64,000 bases of DNA from Autumnicola psychrophila (GCF_031846645.1 NZ_JAVRHN010000001.1:310001-374000), one strand, 5' to 3'. Counted from the stretch's first letter, positions 38,220-48,588 are shown. Translations and numbers: made by a program. Notes: generated by a model not told the origin, from the sequence alone.

Positions 38220-38377
38220 GCTCTGTATATGTATAGCTATGAAAAAGGCCATAGTTCCATTGATCATTTCACACCGGTAGAATACGAACAGAGATTAAAA
38301 AAAGAAGTACTAATTTTAGAATGAATAGTATTAATAAATAACTTTAAAAAATGGTCAACTCTATTCAGTACTCCACA

Positions 38378-38719
38378 AAGTCAAACCCTACAACAGCCAA
38401 CATGAAAGTTCATACTGTTTCCAATTTGCTCTTTAAGAAAGTTTCTGACCGCTCGGTGATCTAAATAGGTATCCAATAATAGGTTTTGTTTGTATTTTTT
38501 TCTCTTTAGTAAGCAATATTGTGCTTGAGTGGTGCCTTTATGGATATTACGTATTAAACTGGACACCTTATTCCTGAGCAAGGTGGATATTTCATTCGGG
38601 GGCAAACTGAACAGTTTTTAATTATGGTTTTAAGGGTTATATTATATGATTTAATCATAGCATAGTATGGCCGATACGCCGATGAGATGAGTTATGATGC
38701 GAGAAATATCAGAATAAAA
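38378..38719. other. Unassigned stretch between IS elements
   Basis: The reverse strand holds a 74-codon open frame (38381-38605, rich in Lys/Arg) that I could not place in any family. It has no obvious start signal and ends at IS debris. It is perhaps the end of another dead transposase. Confidence 0.3.
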
Positions 38720-39939
38720 AAATGGATTTTCCAACATCAGGATATCCTAAAGCCTTGGCAAAATCGAAAACCACCGTAGTTAAATACCTCAATATTTTTG
38801 GGGCTCCGGCTTTAGCTTAATGAACTCCTATAACTTTTTGAGAATCAGGATACCTTTTCCTCCCTGCGATCAGGATAGCAAACAATCTGAATTTTATGCC
38901 TTCTTTCATTATATATAGAAAAGAAGTTAAAACGTGTTGGGGTTACCCGTCATATTTATAAAAAAATACAAACCAAAGTAGCCAGAGGCATTTAGTACAG
39001 CCATTTCAGCTACCATTACAGCCGATGGAGCCAGAAACCCGAAGGGTTTATGCCGGCTGTTTATAAAGCAGGAGAAAAGATCTTTGTTGATTACGCAGGG
39101 AAGAAACTGCATATTATTGCCCAGAAACCCGTGGAAGTGTTCGCAACAATGTTTGCTACAAGTCAATCACTTATGCAGAAGCCTTTTTCTCCCAAACTAT
39201 CCCAGATTTTATCAACAGCAATCAGACCTGTCTTTCACTTTTTTGGAGGTGTTCCGGCTTGTTTCATCCCAAAAAACCTTTAATCGGTGGTAACTAAGGC
39301 AAATAGATACGAGCCTTTCTTAAGGGAACAATTTGCAGCTTTGCCTCTCATTACAACACTTCGGTAATGACGACCAAATCATAAAACCGAAAGATAAATC
39401 AGTGGTTGAAGGCGCTGTAAACATCACCTACACCCGTAGTTATGCGGCTCTTCGTAACAGAAAATTTTACAGCCTCAATGAATACCGCTATGAGGGAGTT
39501 GTTGATCCCCTATAACAATGCTCCCTTTCAAAAGAAAAAAGGATAGTCACACGGAGCTGTATCTGGAAATAGAAAAGCCCGAGCTGAAGCCTCTTCCAAT
39601 AGAGCGGTATGAGCTAAAGGAATATAAAAGGGACAACGGCACTTTTTTAGAAATAAAGTAAAGCTGATCCTGACTCAGAACCCGGTTGATGTTTACCCTG
39701 CTCAAACCCGATTGGCCCTGCACCAGCGCAAGAGAAAACCTTATGCCTATATAACCGTAAAAGAACACATGCCGGTAAAACATACCATAACAGCGACTGG
39801 AGCCATGATTACTTTATTAATTGGGCCAGGAGCATCGGTTCTTCGGTAGAGCAATGCATTAAAATAATACTTAATAGAAAACAATATCCTGAACAGAACT
39901 ACAAGAGCTGCGTGGGCATATTAATCCTGACAGCAAAAA
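38720..39939 (+). pseudogene. IS21-family IstA transposase, heavily decayed (copy A)
   Basis: Pieces in all three forward frames follow the order of an IstA protein: an N-terminal helix-turn-helix trace (LAKSKTTVVKYL), KEVKRVGVTRHIYKK, YSHFSYHYSRWSQKPEG, YKAGEKIFVDYAGKKLHII, FATMFATSQSL, then ELYLEIEKPELKPLPIERYE, QRKRKPYAYITVKEHMP and INWARSIGSSVEQCIKIIL. At least six stops or shifts interrupt it, so it is long dead. Its C-terminus is cut at 39939, where another IS21 left end begins (TGGATATTCCGG). It is a different IS21 subtype from copies B and C. Confidence 0.82.
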
Positions 39940-40475
39940 TGGATATTCCGGATTAAGCTGCCCCCCCTGAAAACTACTTTTTAGTTACCTGTCGTTCCGG
40001 CAGATACTGACTCCCTTATAAATTAAAAAATGGCTGTCCGGTAAAATTATTCTGGAGCATACTGACCCCTCTGTGAATTTATTCCGGAGCATGTTGACCC
40101 CCCGTTTTTCGAATTGGTTTTTGGTTTATTTGATGAATACCATCAAAAGATAAGTAATGGCCGGAAAACCAAAACGAATGAGTCAAGTAAAACAAATACT
40201 CCGTATGCACCAGCAGGGCAAGGGAATAAAAACTATTGCCAAAACCTTGTCCATCAGTAAGAATACCGTTAGAGGATATGTTCGTAAAGTTAAAACAGAC
40301 ACTCTTCCAGTTGAAGCTTTATTGGCCTTGGAAGACCCTGTACTTGAGGGGAAGTTATGGCCCGGAAACCCCGCTTAAAAAGATGAGCGGTATGAACAGC
40401 TTAAAACTTAGCTTGAATACTACAGCAAAGAACTTAAAAAAGTAGGTGTTACCCGGCAACTACTTTGGGAAGATA
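39940..40475 (+). pseudogene. IS21-family element, left end and start of IstA (copy B, truncated)
   Basis: Begins with TGGATATTCCGG, the same tip as the IS21 at 54.6-57.1 kb, then repeats of CTGACTCC, CTGACCCCTC and TTGACCCCCC that look like transposase-binding sites. At 40157 the istA frame starts (MAGKPKRMSQVKQILRMHQQ); it is nearly identical to the other copy in the opening residues. It meets a stop at 40376 (Tyr codon to TAA), another soon after (Gln to TAG), and the similarity ends about 40475. Inverted relative to the 54.6-57.1 kb copy. Confidence 0.85.
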
Positions 40476-40499
40476 TGCTTCTGGGATCGCCCGGAGCCA

Positions 40500-40900
40500 A
40501 GATTTGACTTGCATAATTATAATTCCAAATCTTTGAAGTTTTTGCCTTATGAACTCAGTTTTGTTCGATATGATATATTTTTAAGGGATAGTAACCGCGC
40601 CTTTTATCAGTTTCCCCTTTAGCACCGGCACCATTGTGTAATTCGAAAATAAGGTTCAATGATTTCGAGGAGTAATCATCAATAGACTTGTCACTAGCTC
40701 TTTTAATTTGATATTTATTGAGTTCAATTGCTATGACCGCTTTTTTCTTCAGAATCATGGCTGCTTACCTCCCCTCTTCCTTTTCTCCAACGGTAAATTC
40801 ATCAACGCGCACAATTCCCAAGAGTGGGTATTGCCGGCTGTTTTGCATGGAGGTCCTTACCTTCTGCATAAAATATTAAGCCGTTTTCAGCGGTTATTAA
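40500..40900 (-). pseudogene. IS1595-family (ISXO2-like) transposase remnant
   Basis: Reverse-strand pieces match the ISXO2-type DDE domain: YPLLGIVRVDEFTVGEKEEG, a shift, KKKAVIAIELNKYQIKRA, KSIDDYSSKSLNLIFE, then TDKRRGYYPLKI and HIEQN, followed by a stop and a few more residues. The usual SYDSKKK block is broken by a stop and a frame change. No termini could be found. Not functional. Confidence 0.66.
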
Positions 40901-41034
40901 ATGTTTCCCCATTTGGATGCCCGATATACTCATACTGCTGGCGGACAATTCAAAAACAATACAAAAGGATGTCTAGGTCAAATTTAATCTAATGGAACAA
41001 GGTATTGGTTATTGAACTTTTAACATTTTGGCAA

Positions 41035-41220
41035 TCATAGTATTAGTACATATAACCTGCTTTTCATATCCTTTTTACAAACTATTTCAAAGGCTTTAGC
41101 CGCTCCGGTTACAGCCATATAAACTTGCTTTGAATTCGCTTCAGTAAAGACATCTCCTTTTTCTCCCTCAGCTGGATTCTGCGCATGGAACTTTTCGCCG
41201 TCGCCTGTACCACGTTCCAT
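41035..41220 (-). pseudogene. N-terminal fragment of an aldehyde dehydrogenase (KGSADH-like)
   Basis: 61 codons whose middle, FHAQNPAEGEKG then FTEANSKQVYMAVTGAAKAF, lines up with residues 20-56 of the semialdehyde dehydrogenase at 10.0-11.6 kb (FFAVNPSTGKQ, FKEASQKEIDSAVRKASTAF). The frame then runs into unrelated codons and stops. The piece is too short to work. It suggests that a second copy of the pentonate module once existed here. Confidence 0.55.
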
Positions 41221-41886
41221 TTATATATTTTTTTAAATTTCCATTGCCATAGTTTTCTTTTGACATGAGTTGATTTTAAGTCCTAATTCTCTCCTAAAAT
41301 CCTGTTGTACCTTTTTATACATTCTAATCGGCTCTTCTTATTTATTAAAAGTGAATGAGATAGAAAATCTACACTCCAACGAACATGATATTAAAAAGTA
41401 GCAGAATTGAAATAGTTTAGTATTTCCTATTTATTTCGGTTGGAGTTATACTCAGAGCATTCTAGCTTTCTGATAATGAGCTAACATAATAAACCTGGGG
41501 TTCTACATGCAATGGATTCGACTTTTAATCTTGCCCACAGATTAACATATCTCATATGTTGGTTCTTGGCTGGTGCACATATTTTTTTAATTAAATTATA
41601 ATCGATTCATATTTTTCTTGAAAAAAATTTTTATTTGTCAATGTTAAAAATTTTTACATATATTGCATTTAAATTAACAAAAAGAGACGAGTTTTTTAAC
41701 GTTTTTCTTAATGATGCTGATGAAATATTGCTGTTTTCAAATTATTCGTTGTTGTAGTTCCGAAAGTCCAACGGTTCATAAATTGACAGTGCAAATCAGA
41801 AAAGCGTAAAGGAGTGTTAATTAAAACTTGGTACTTACGAAAAAGCACTTTCGTTAAATTCTGAAATCAAAAATAAAAATAAACAG
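41221..41886. other. Upstream region of the second locus
   Basis: No gene seen. It contains a short palindrome AACATAT-CTC-ATATGTT at 41544-41560, and an A+T-rich run at 41580-41720 where a promoter for the rightward genes should lie. No confident -7/-33 hexamers. Confidence 0.4.
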
Positions 41887-42342
41887 ATGAAGCAAAAGCT
41901 TATTTTAGTAAAAGCAGTACTGTTTTTTTGCACATTTATTCTTCTAAACTCTTGCGCTTCCGCCCAGGACACTACTATTCAAAAAGGTAAAATTGTTGAT
42001 GCTTTACAGCAATTTGACCAAGCAATGATCGAAGGCAATTCAAAAGTTTTGGATTCGATAACTTCTCAAAACCTTACCTATGGACACTCCAGTGGAAGTA
42101 TTCAGAATAAAGAGCAATTCTTAGAAGATGCGTTAAACGGTCCCTTCCGTTTTTTATCTATTAATAATGAAAAACAAAAAATAACTTTTTCCGGAGACGT
42201 TGCTGTGGTAAGACATATTCTTACTGGCGAAGGAACTAACGCTGGTAATCCTGCAACCGTCAGGATAGGTGTTGTTATGGTTTTTCAAAAGAATAAAGAA
42301 AATGAAATTGTGCTGTTGACCAGACAGGCATATAAACTATAA
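41887..42342 (+). CDS. NTF2-like (DUF4440) lipoprotein
   Basis: 151 residues. Lipoprotein signal (LLNSC, Cys23), then a single NTF2/SnoaL-like cone domain: IVDALQQFDQAMIEGNSKVL, LTYGHSSGSIQNKEQFL, and a final VMVFQKNKENEIVLLTRQAY strand. Such proteins bind or isomerise small ligands in the periplasm. It is the first gene of the rightward set, 41 bp before the RraA-like gene. Activity unknown. Confidence 0.82.
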   Translation: MKQKLILVKAVLFFCTFILLNSCASAQDTTIQKGKIVDALQQFDQAMIEGNSKVLDSITSQNLTYGHSSGSIQNKEQFLEDALNGPFRFLSINNEKQKITFSGDVAVVRHILTGEGTNAGNPATVRIGVVMVFQKNKENEIVLLTRQAYKL

Positions 42343-42383
42343 CTAATACTTTAATTAATTTAAGAACTCATTCAATTAAAATT

Positions 42384-43319
42384 ATGTTAAAAACAAAATT
42401 CTTTTTTGCAGTTGTTCTTCTTGGTCTGAGTGCGCAATTGTATTCGCAACAGATTTCCAAGGATGAGCTTATTTTATTAACCCCCGAATGGAAGGGAGAA
42501 AGATTTAATGATGGAAGGCCTAAGGTATCTGATGATATTTTAGAACGCATGAAATCAGTAAGCCTTGAGGAAGCATGGGCCGTTATGAAGAACGAAGGTT
42601 ATCGCTATCAAATTGCTGAAGACTGGAAATTGATTAACCCCGATAGTGTTCTGGTAGGCAGGGCTCTTACCACAACATTTATGCCTGGTCGCCCAGATGT
42701 TTGGAAGGCTATTGACGAAAGAGGAAAGGCGCAGGGCAAAAGAGGACAAAACACATGGCCGGTAGATTTGTTGGTAAAAGGTGATGTGTACGTGGCAAAC
42801 CAGTTCGGAGCTGATCGAAATGGACCGACTATTGGAGACAATGTAGGAAATGCAATTTATTCAAAGTCGGGAAATGGAATTGTCTATGATGGAGCTTTGA
42901 GGGATGTAGAAGGCCTTATGGAAATAGAAGGCTTTACTTCTTTCTACACGAGTTATGACGCTTCTCACCACAATCCTCCTGGTGATATAAATACTATGAT
43001 TGTAGGTATAAATCAACCTACCCGAATTAGAACAGTTACCGTTATGCCTGGGGATGTAATTTTAGGTAAAATGGGGGTAGTCGCTTTTATTCCACCACAT
43101 TTAGCAGAACGTGTAGTGACCACATCTGAAGTTGTACGTTTACGAGATATGTTTGGGCATAAACGTATAAGAGAAGGAAAGTACACGGCAGGTCAAATAG
43201 ATACACGCTGGTCTGATGAAATTGAAAAAGATTTTAGTCAATGGCTTAACAAAAACGTAGATGACCTTCCTGTCCCAAAAGAACAGATCCAAGAAATATT
43301 AAAAGAAAGAACCTGGTAA
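42384..43319 (+). CDS. Exported RraA-like (HMG/CHA aldolase fold) protein
   Basis: 311 residues with a cleavable signal (1-21, ending LYSQQ). The RraA/methyltransferase-like fold is marked by GDVYVANQFG, the glycine-rich GDNVGNAIYSKSGNGIVYDG and the following ALRDVEGL, where the Arg-Asp pair is the oxo-acid/Mg site in HMG/CHA aldolases. Family members in the cytoplasm cleave 4-hydroxy-4-methyl-2-oxoglutarate or oxaloacetate, or inhibit RNase E; an exported form is unlike these. It is 21 bp from the enolase-superfamily gene, so the two probably act in sequence on one sugar acid. Confidence 0.85.
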   Translation: MLKTKFFFAVVLLGLSAQLYSQQISKDELILLTPEWKGERFNDGRPKVSDDILERMKSVSLEEAWAVMKNEGYRYQIAEDWKLINPDSVLVGRALTTTFMPGRPDVWKAIDERGKAQGKRGQNTWPVDLLVKGDVYVANQFGADRNGPTIGDNVGNAIYSKSGNGIVYDGALRDVEGLMEIEGFTSFYTSYDASHHNPPGDINTMIVGINQPTRIRTVTVMPGDVILGKMGVVAFIPPHLAERVVTTSEVVRLRDMFGHKRIREGKYTAGQIDTRWSDEIEKDFSQWLNKNVDDLPVPKEQIQEILKERTW

Positions 43320-43340
43320 GAACTAAACTACTATATCATA

Positions 43341-44627
43341 ATGAAAAATTCAAGAAGATCTTTTTTAACAAAATCTTTAGTGGCAGGTGCCGGCTTGGGA
43401 TTGGCACCATCGGTTTTCGGAACCGAATATCAAATTGCCATAGATAAAAATCCTAAATTATCTGCACCATCCGATTTAAAAATTACAGAAGTCAAATGTG
43501 GTTTTATTCGGGGTGGAAGCGGATTGTTTGTAAAACTAGACACCAATCAAGGAATTACTGGATGGGGTGAAGGGGTAGATGCCACTGTAGGCACCTATCA
43601 TGTTGTAAAATCCATGGGAAGAAGATTGATTGGTCAGAGTCCATTTCAAATACATAAAATTTTTGAAGATATTCGTAGAGGCGGTCATTTTGGTGGAGGG
43701 CAATCTGGTATGTATGTAGCTGTACTTTCGGCTATTGAGACGGCTTTATGGGATTTGTCAGGAAAGGCACTTGATTTACCTGTATATCAATTATTGGGTG
43801 GTAAATTCCGCGATAAAGTAAGAGTTTATTGTGATACTGCCTTGTATCGTGTTCGATTTCCTTCACCAGAAGATATGGCTACCGCAGCAGTTGATGCCGT
43901 CCAGGACTGGGGTTATAATGCTTTAAAATTCGATATTGATTATGTAAATGATCCTGACAAATATGACCGTTATAATTGGACCGCCAGTCCTGGTGAAATA
44001 CAAAGAATGTACGATCAACTTGCTGCCGTAAGGGAAGCTGTTGGTCCAAAAATAGATCTTTGTGTTGATATGCACGGCCGTTACGACCGCGTAACGGCTC
44101 AGACGATTGCTGCGAAAGTAGAGGACCTTAACTTAACATGGTTAGAGGAGCCCATCCCGGCAGAAAACTTTGATGCATTTAAAAATCTTTCAGATGAAAC
44201 CAGTACACCAATTTCGGCGGGTGAAAATGTTTATCTCGTTCACGGATTTAAACAATTGTTAGATAATGGTGTGGACATCATTATGCCAGATTTACAAAAA
44301 TGTGGCGGACTTGGAGAAGGACAACGAATAGCGAATCTTGCTAACGCATATTACGCGCCCTTCTCACCTCACATGGTGGCTTCTTTATTGGGAGGTATGG
44401 CATGTGCGCATGTGTGTGCCTCTGTTCCTAACTTTCATTTAATGGAATGGCAGTCATATTTCCATACTGATCCAATGTTTAAAGAAATAGTTCATTATGA
44501 TCATGATGAAGACGAATTGATAAATAACGGTTTTCTCATAGTTTCTGAAAAACCCGGCATTGGAGTGGATATAAATGAAGAAGCTATGAGGAAATATGCA
44601 CCTGAAGGTGTTCCATTTTTTGAATAA
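43341..44627 (+). CDS. Tat-exported mandelate racemase/muconate-lactonizing (enolase superfamily) enzyme
   Basis: 428 residues. A twin-arginine signal (NSRRSFLTK) precedes the enolase-superfamily capping domain and barrel. Metal and acid/base residues can be placed: Lys196/Asp198 (LKFDID), Asp243 (CVDMHG, with His245), Glu269 (WLEEP), Glu295 (SAGEN), Asp317 (MPDLQKCGG) and His344 (FSPHM). The His245/His344 pattern resembles the galactonate/mannonate-dehydratase-like branch, so dehydration of an aldonic acid in the periplasm is the best guess. Substrate unproven. Confidence 0.88.
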   Translation: MKNSRRSFLTKSLVAGAGLGLAPSVFGTEYQIAIDKNPKLSAPSDLKITEVKCGFIRGGSGLFVKLDTNQGITGWGEGVDATVGTYHVVKSMGRRLIGQSPFQIHKIFEDIRRGGHFGGGQSGMYVAVLSAIETALWDLSGKALDLPVYQLLGGKFRDKVRVYCDTALYRVRFPSPEDMATAAVDAVQDWGYNALKFDIDYVNDPDKYDRYNWTASPGEIQRMYDQLAAVREAVGPKIDLCVDMHGRYDRVTAQTIAAKVEDLNLTWLEEPIPAENFDAFKNLSDETSTPISAGENVYLVHGFKQLLDNGVDIIMPDLQKCGGLGEGQRIANLANAYYAPFSPHMVASLLGGMACAHVCASVPNFHLMEWQSYFHTDPMFKEIVHYDHDEDELINNGFLIVSEKPGIGVDINEEAMRKYAPEGVPFFE

Positions 44628-44645
44628 ATAGTTAAAAACTTATTT

Positions 44646-45758
44646 GTGAAATCACTATATAAATTTGCTTTATGGGCCGGAGGAATACTGGCCCTTTTTT
44701 CAGTTTACTTTTATTTTAAGGGGCAATATTCTATTTTTGGTCCTTTAATGGTTTTCTTTTTTTTAGCTCTTTCAGTGGGTTTTCGCGGCTATAAAAGGTT
44801 AAAAGGTTTTTCATTCGCAATGCTTATTTTTGCAATGGTTGCTTTTGCTATGACCTACCCTGGCCTGTTAACCCGTTGGGGAGAATTTGAAGTAAAGTCT
44901 CTAATTGTTCCGCTACTACAGATTATTATGTTCGGTATGGGGACCACCATGAGTCTTGCAGATTTTGGCGAAGTTATTAAGAATCCAAAAGCTGTTTTTA
45001 TTGGTCTCGCCTGTCAATTTACCATCATGCCACTGGTAGGTGTCGCTTTAGTTTTCTTTTTTAGTTTTCCCCCAGAAATAGCCGCAGGGGTCATTTTAAT
45101 TGGTTCTTCACCAAGTGGATTGGCATCAAACGTAATGTGCTATATCGGTAATGCCAATTTGGCTTTATCTATTACTCTAACTACGGTAGCTACACTTTTA
45201 GCGCCATTTGTCACCCCTCTTCTCATGAAAACCTTTGGCGGTCAGTTAATACCTATTGATCTTTGGGAAATGATGTGGAGTATAGTTAAAATCACCATTT
45301 TGCCCATTGCAGCTGGGCTAATATTCAATAAACTTTTCCATGGGAAAACCGCATGGTTGGACAAGGTAATGCCTTTAATATCAATGGGAGGAATAGCACT
45401 AATTATAGCTGTAATAGTTGCCGCGGGACGAGACAACCTTTTAACTATGGGAGCTCTACTAATTCTGGTGGGATTCATGCACAATATGGCAGGTTACTTC
45501 TTTGGATACTGGGGGTGTAAAATATTTAGAATTGAAGAGCGATCTTGCAGGACTATTGCCTTTGAGGTGGGTATGCAGAATGCAGGTTTAGCTTCGGGAT
45601 TAGCAAATGAAATGGGTAAGGTGGCAACGGTGGGATTGGCGCCTGCTGTGTTTGGTCCAATTATGAACATTACCGGTTCCATACTTGCATCTTTTTGGCA
45701 TAAAAGATCTCCGAAGGATGAAAAAAAGCCTACATATGAAGTAATGAAGGAAGCGTGA
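44646..45758 (+). CDS. BASS-family (bile acid:Na+ symporter-like) transporter
   Basis: 370 residues, about ten membrane helices, starting at a GTG (44646), 18 bp after the enolase-family gene. The BASS family motifs are FGMGTTMSLADF (first helix pair), IGSSPSGLASNVMCYIGNANLALSI and EVGMQNAGLASGLA. Two extra N-terminal helices precede the core. These carriers import organic anions with sodium; here a keto-deoxy sugar acid or related anion made in the periplasm is likely. An earlier start is not available in frame. Confidence 0.9.
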   Translation: MKSLYKFALWAGGILALFSVYFYFKGQYSIFGPLMVFFFLALSVGFRGYKRLKGFSFAMLIFAMVAFAMTYPGLLTRWGEFEVKSLIVPLLQIIMFGMGTTMSLADFGEVIKNPKAVFIGLACQFTIMPLVGVALVFFFSFPPEIAAGVILIGSSPSGLASNVMCYIGNANLALSITLTTVATLLAPFVTPLLMKTFGGQLIPIDLWEMMWSIVKITILPIAAGLIFNKLFHGKTAWLDKVMPLISMGGIALIIAVIVAAGRDNLLTMGALLILVGFMHNMAGYFFGYWGCKIFRIEERSCRTIAFEVGMQNAGLASGLANEMGKVATVGLAPAVFGPIMNITGSILASFWHKRSPKDEKKPTYEVMKEA

Positions 45759-45993
45759 TTAATTATTTTACAGAACTTTTATTTTAAAATTGAGAAGGTA
45801 TGGTATTATTGCTTAAAATTAACATCCTGGACATCAAATTTATCCAGCCTTATAACGCTTAAGAAGCCCTTGTGAATTATCTATCATCAGTATGAAATTT
45901 GTTTTTTAAAAAATTTATAAAAACCTGCTTCTTCATTATAAATAATTTATTGAAATAAAAATTTTAATAAAACAGGTTTCATTTTTTCACTTT

Positions 45994-48233
45994 ATGTCTA
46001 AAACTAAACTACTACCGCTTTTTTCCAATATCTTCTTAGTCGTACTGTCAATACTGATTTTTTTATAATCGGATGCCAGAGAGAAAGCAAAAATGAAGTC
46101 ATTCACACCTCTTGGGAACACTATGCCGGTAGTCCAGATCAATCAAAGTTTTTTCATACACCTGGTATCACAAAGTCTAACGTGGATGAAATCGAGATTT
46201 TATGGATGTATCCAACGGGAGACGAAAGATCCTACTTTTTTAATCCTTTAATCGTGGACAGCACCATGTATGTGATGGGGAAAAATAATTCCCTGATCGC
46301 CCTAAATGTTAAAACAGGAAAAGAGATATGGATACACACCAACCTAAAAGGAATTACTAGAAGGGGAATTAATTATTGGGAAAGTTCCGAATAAAAGGAT
46401 CAAAGGCTGCTATTTACACTGAACAATACGTTACAGGCCATTGATGTCAAAACAGGAAAGTCCATAGCAGATTTTGGCGCTAACGGATATACAGACTTAC
46501 AAGAAGGGCTTGATCGCGATCCCACCTCCATGAGAACTATACAATCCATGATGCCCGGAGTTATATATAATGATCTGCTAATCATTGGATCAGCTCCTGG
46601 AGAAGGTTATTTTTCACCGCCAGGACATGTTCGAGCTTATAATGTAGTAACCGGTAAATTGGAATGGACCTTTCATACCATACCCCATCCAGGGGAATAT
46701 GGATATGATACCTGGCCCAAGGATGCATACAAATATGTGGGAGGGACAAACGTATGGAGCGAAATATCTGTGGACGAAGAACGCGGAATTGCCTATTTGC
46801 CGATAGGCTCGCCCACCTACGATTTTTATGGAGCAGATAGGTTAGGCAGCAATCTTTTTGCCAATTCTCTCGTAGCCGTAGATGCCAGAACTGGGGAAAG
46901 ACTGTGGCATTATTAAACGGTACATCATGATTTTTGGGATTACGACCTCTCACCAGCACCACAATTATTAACTGTAACTAAAGATGGGGAAAAAGTAGAT
47001 GCTGTGGCCATTGCTACAAAGCATGGATTCGTTTTTGTATTTGATAGGGTTACTGGTGAACCTCTTTTTCCAATCGAGGAAAAACCCTTCCCCAAAAGCG
47101 AAATGCCAGGAGAGAAATCCTGGCCAACACAACCTATAACTTCTCTTCCAAGTTTCACCAGACATGAGGTGACACCGGAAAACCTTAATCCATATTTCTT
47201 CGCTTAGAGAAGATTGGCTTAAAAGATTGGACACCACCACGACTGGTTTATTCAAGCCCCCATCAGATAAATACGAAGCCATCATGATGCCCGGTGCTTT
47301 AGGAGGGGCAAATTATGGTAATACCACAGCGAATCTTAATAATGGCATGATGTATATTATGACCCAGGAATATGCATCAATCTATCACCTGAAAAAAGTA
47401 GAAAAACCAAAAAATGAACTGTCTAAAAAAGATGTGGACAAAGTGAAATACTCCTGTATTTCATGTCATGGTCCCAATATGGAGGGAGGAGTAGGGCCTT
47501 CGCTGTTAAACTTAGACAATGCTATCTTCTATGATGAATTTGAGAATATAGTGATTAACGGTAAAGGTGTAATGCCTGGTGAAGTGCACATAGATGAAAT
47601 CACCCTGAAGGCGTTGTTCCAATATCTTGGAGGTAATCCGGATCGTCGAAGGTTTAGACGTGGAGAAGATAAAGAAGAATCTATCGAAGGACCGGTGTGG
47701 CATCTGGAGGAGTTTACATACAGAAAGACGAACAAAGGGGAGCACCAATGGAGGCGTATCCTGAGGGTGTAGAACATCCCGAAGACAGGTTTTCTACGGA
47801 TTATGGTTTGGAGTGGCCGGGTTTAATAAATCCTCCGTGGTTTTCTATTCTGGCTTACGATCTTAATGAGGGCACAATAAAATGGAGGCGTCCGATAGGA
47901 ATTAATTCATTATATGTTCAGGGGGATAAAACAAAAGGAGCACCAAACGGCAGCCATAGAAAAGGTATTATAACTACTTCCACCGGGATTGTATTTGCTA
48001 CCGCAAATGGCGGAATGGTATATGCTTTTGATGCCGAAGATGGGAGTGTACTCTGGGAAACCACGTTAAGCAATGAGACGAATGCTCAACCAAGTATGTT
48101 TTCCATTGATGGGAAGGAATATCTCGTAATCAATGCCACATCCAATTTTAGAAGTGACAGTTATGACCATTCAAAAAAACCGGGAGCATTACCCAAAGGA
48201 TATGTAATTTACAGCATTCCGGATAATAAATAA
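45994..48233 (+). pseudogene. PQQ-dependent dehydrogenase with cytochrome c, multiply broken
   Basis: From the ATG at 45994 the product follows the intact enzyme of the 26.2-28.6 kb gene along its whole length (HYAGSPDQSKF, LIALNVKTGKEIW, HPGEYGYDTWPKDAYKY, the haem motif CISCH near 47455-47470, AYDLNEGTIKWRRPIG). It is interrupted by a shift near 46060 in the lipoprotein signal, a TAA at 46392, a TAA at 46914 where the intact paralogue has Gln, a shift near 47200 and a one-base loss near 47690. Five lesions make it a dead gene. Its neighbours are intact, so it was lost after the locus formed. Confidence 0.92.
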
Positions 48234-48588
48234 CGAAATATACTGGTAAGAGGTTTTTAAACTAAGGTTGAAAAACATTGACAAGAGGTGATATTCTTAT
48301 AAAAAGTTTTAATTCGTTTAAAATATCAAATATTAAAATTAATATAAAAATTTTAGTATATTGTTTAAAATTTAACGTAAAATTTTATAAATATAAGAAT
48401 GTGATGAAATTTATTCCTAAGGTCTTCTTAAAGTGAAAAAAAATCTGAGAAGTTTTACCTGCAGGGAAAACTTCTTAATACAAAATATTTACAACTATAA
48501 GTTTACCTAATCACCAGCAATACCAAATTAACGGGGGTATATTAAGATTAATGATTCACCTAATACAATTAAATTAAATCAAACAATT
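48234..48588. other. susC promoter region of the second locus
   Basis: A+T-rich gap with no frame. The length fits a regulated promoter and long leader, but no motif could be called with confidence. No sigma or fecR gene adjoins this susC, and its product has no STN domain. Confidence 0.4.

Larger units (their letters stand above)
36148..38324 (+). pseudogene. IS3-family transposase OrfB, frameshifted and split by IS256
   Basis: Begins in the ATGA overlap with orfA. The rve integrase core shows the DDE acids: Asp in VWVNDITYY, Asp in IIHSDGGG, Glu in NPHAERINGI. An extra C near 36790 shifts the frame and creates a stop at 36793-36795. In the shifted frame the protein goes on (IKNGYIKGYTPNDFIDLYKK) to 36867, where the IS256 element enters. 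After the element it resumes in frame as ALYMYSYEKGHSSIDHFTPV and ends at 38322-38324. Removing the insert and one copy of GCTCTGTA restores a continuous C-terminus, which proves the insertion event. Confidence 0.9.
35671..38377 (+). mobile_element. IS3-family element interrupted by an IS256-family element
   Basis: Terminal inverted repeats of about 30 bp: left begins TGTCGGGTACTGAAATAAGT, right (complement) TGTGGAGTACTGAATAGAGT, both followed by TGACC-rich sequence. It opens with TG and closes with CA, as IS3 elements do. It carries overlapping orfA and orfB. Without the inserted IS256 (1352 bp plus one 8-bp duplicate) the element is 1347 bp, normal for the IS150-like group. No clear target duplication is seen in the outer flanks. 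Because orfB is broken by both a frameshift and the insertion, the element cannot move by itself. Confidence 0.86.

Noticed and set aside
35671..38377. Target duplication for the IS3-family element
   Set aside because: The bases just outside the two ends (ACG on the left, AAG on the right) do not match, so no duplication is claimed.
38381..38605. 74-codon reverse frame between IS elements
   Set aside because: No recognisable motif, no start context, surrounded by transposon debris; reported only as an unassigned stretch.
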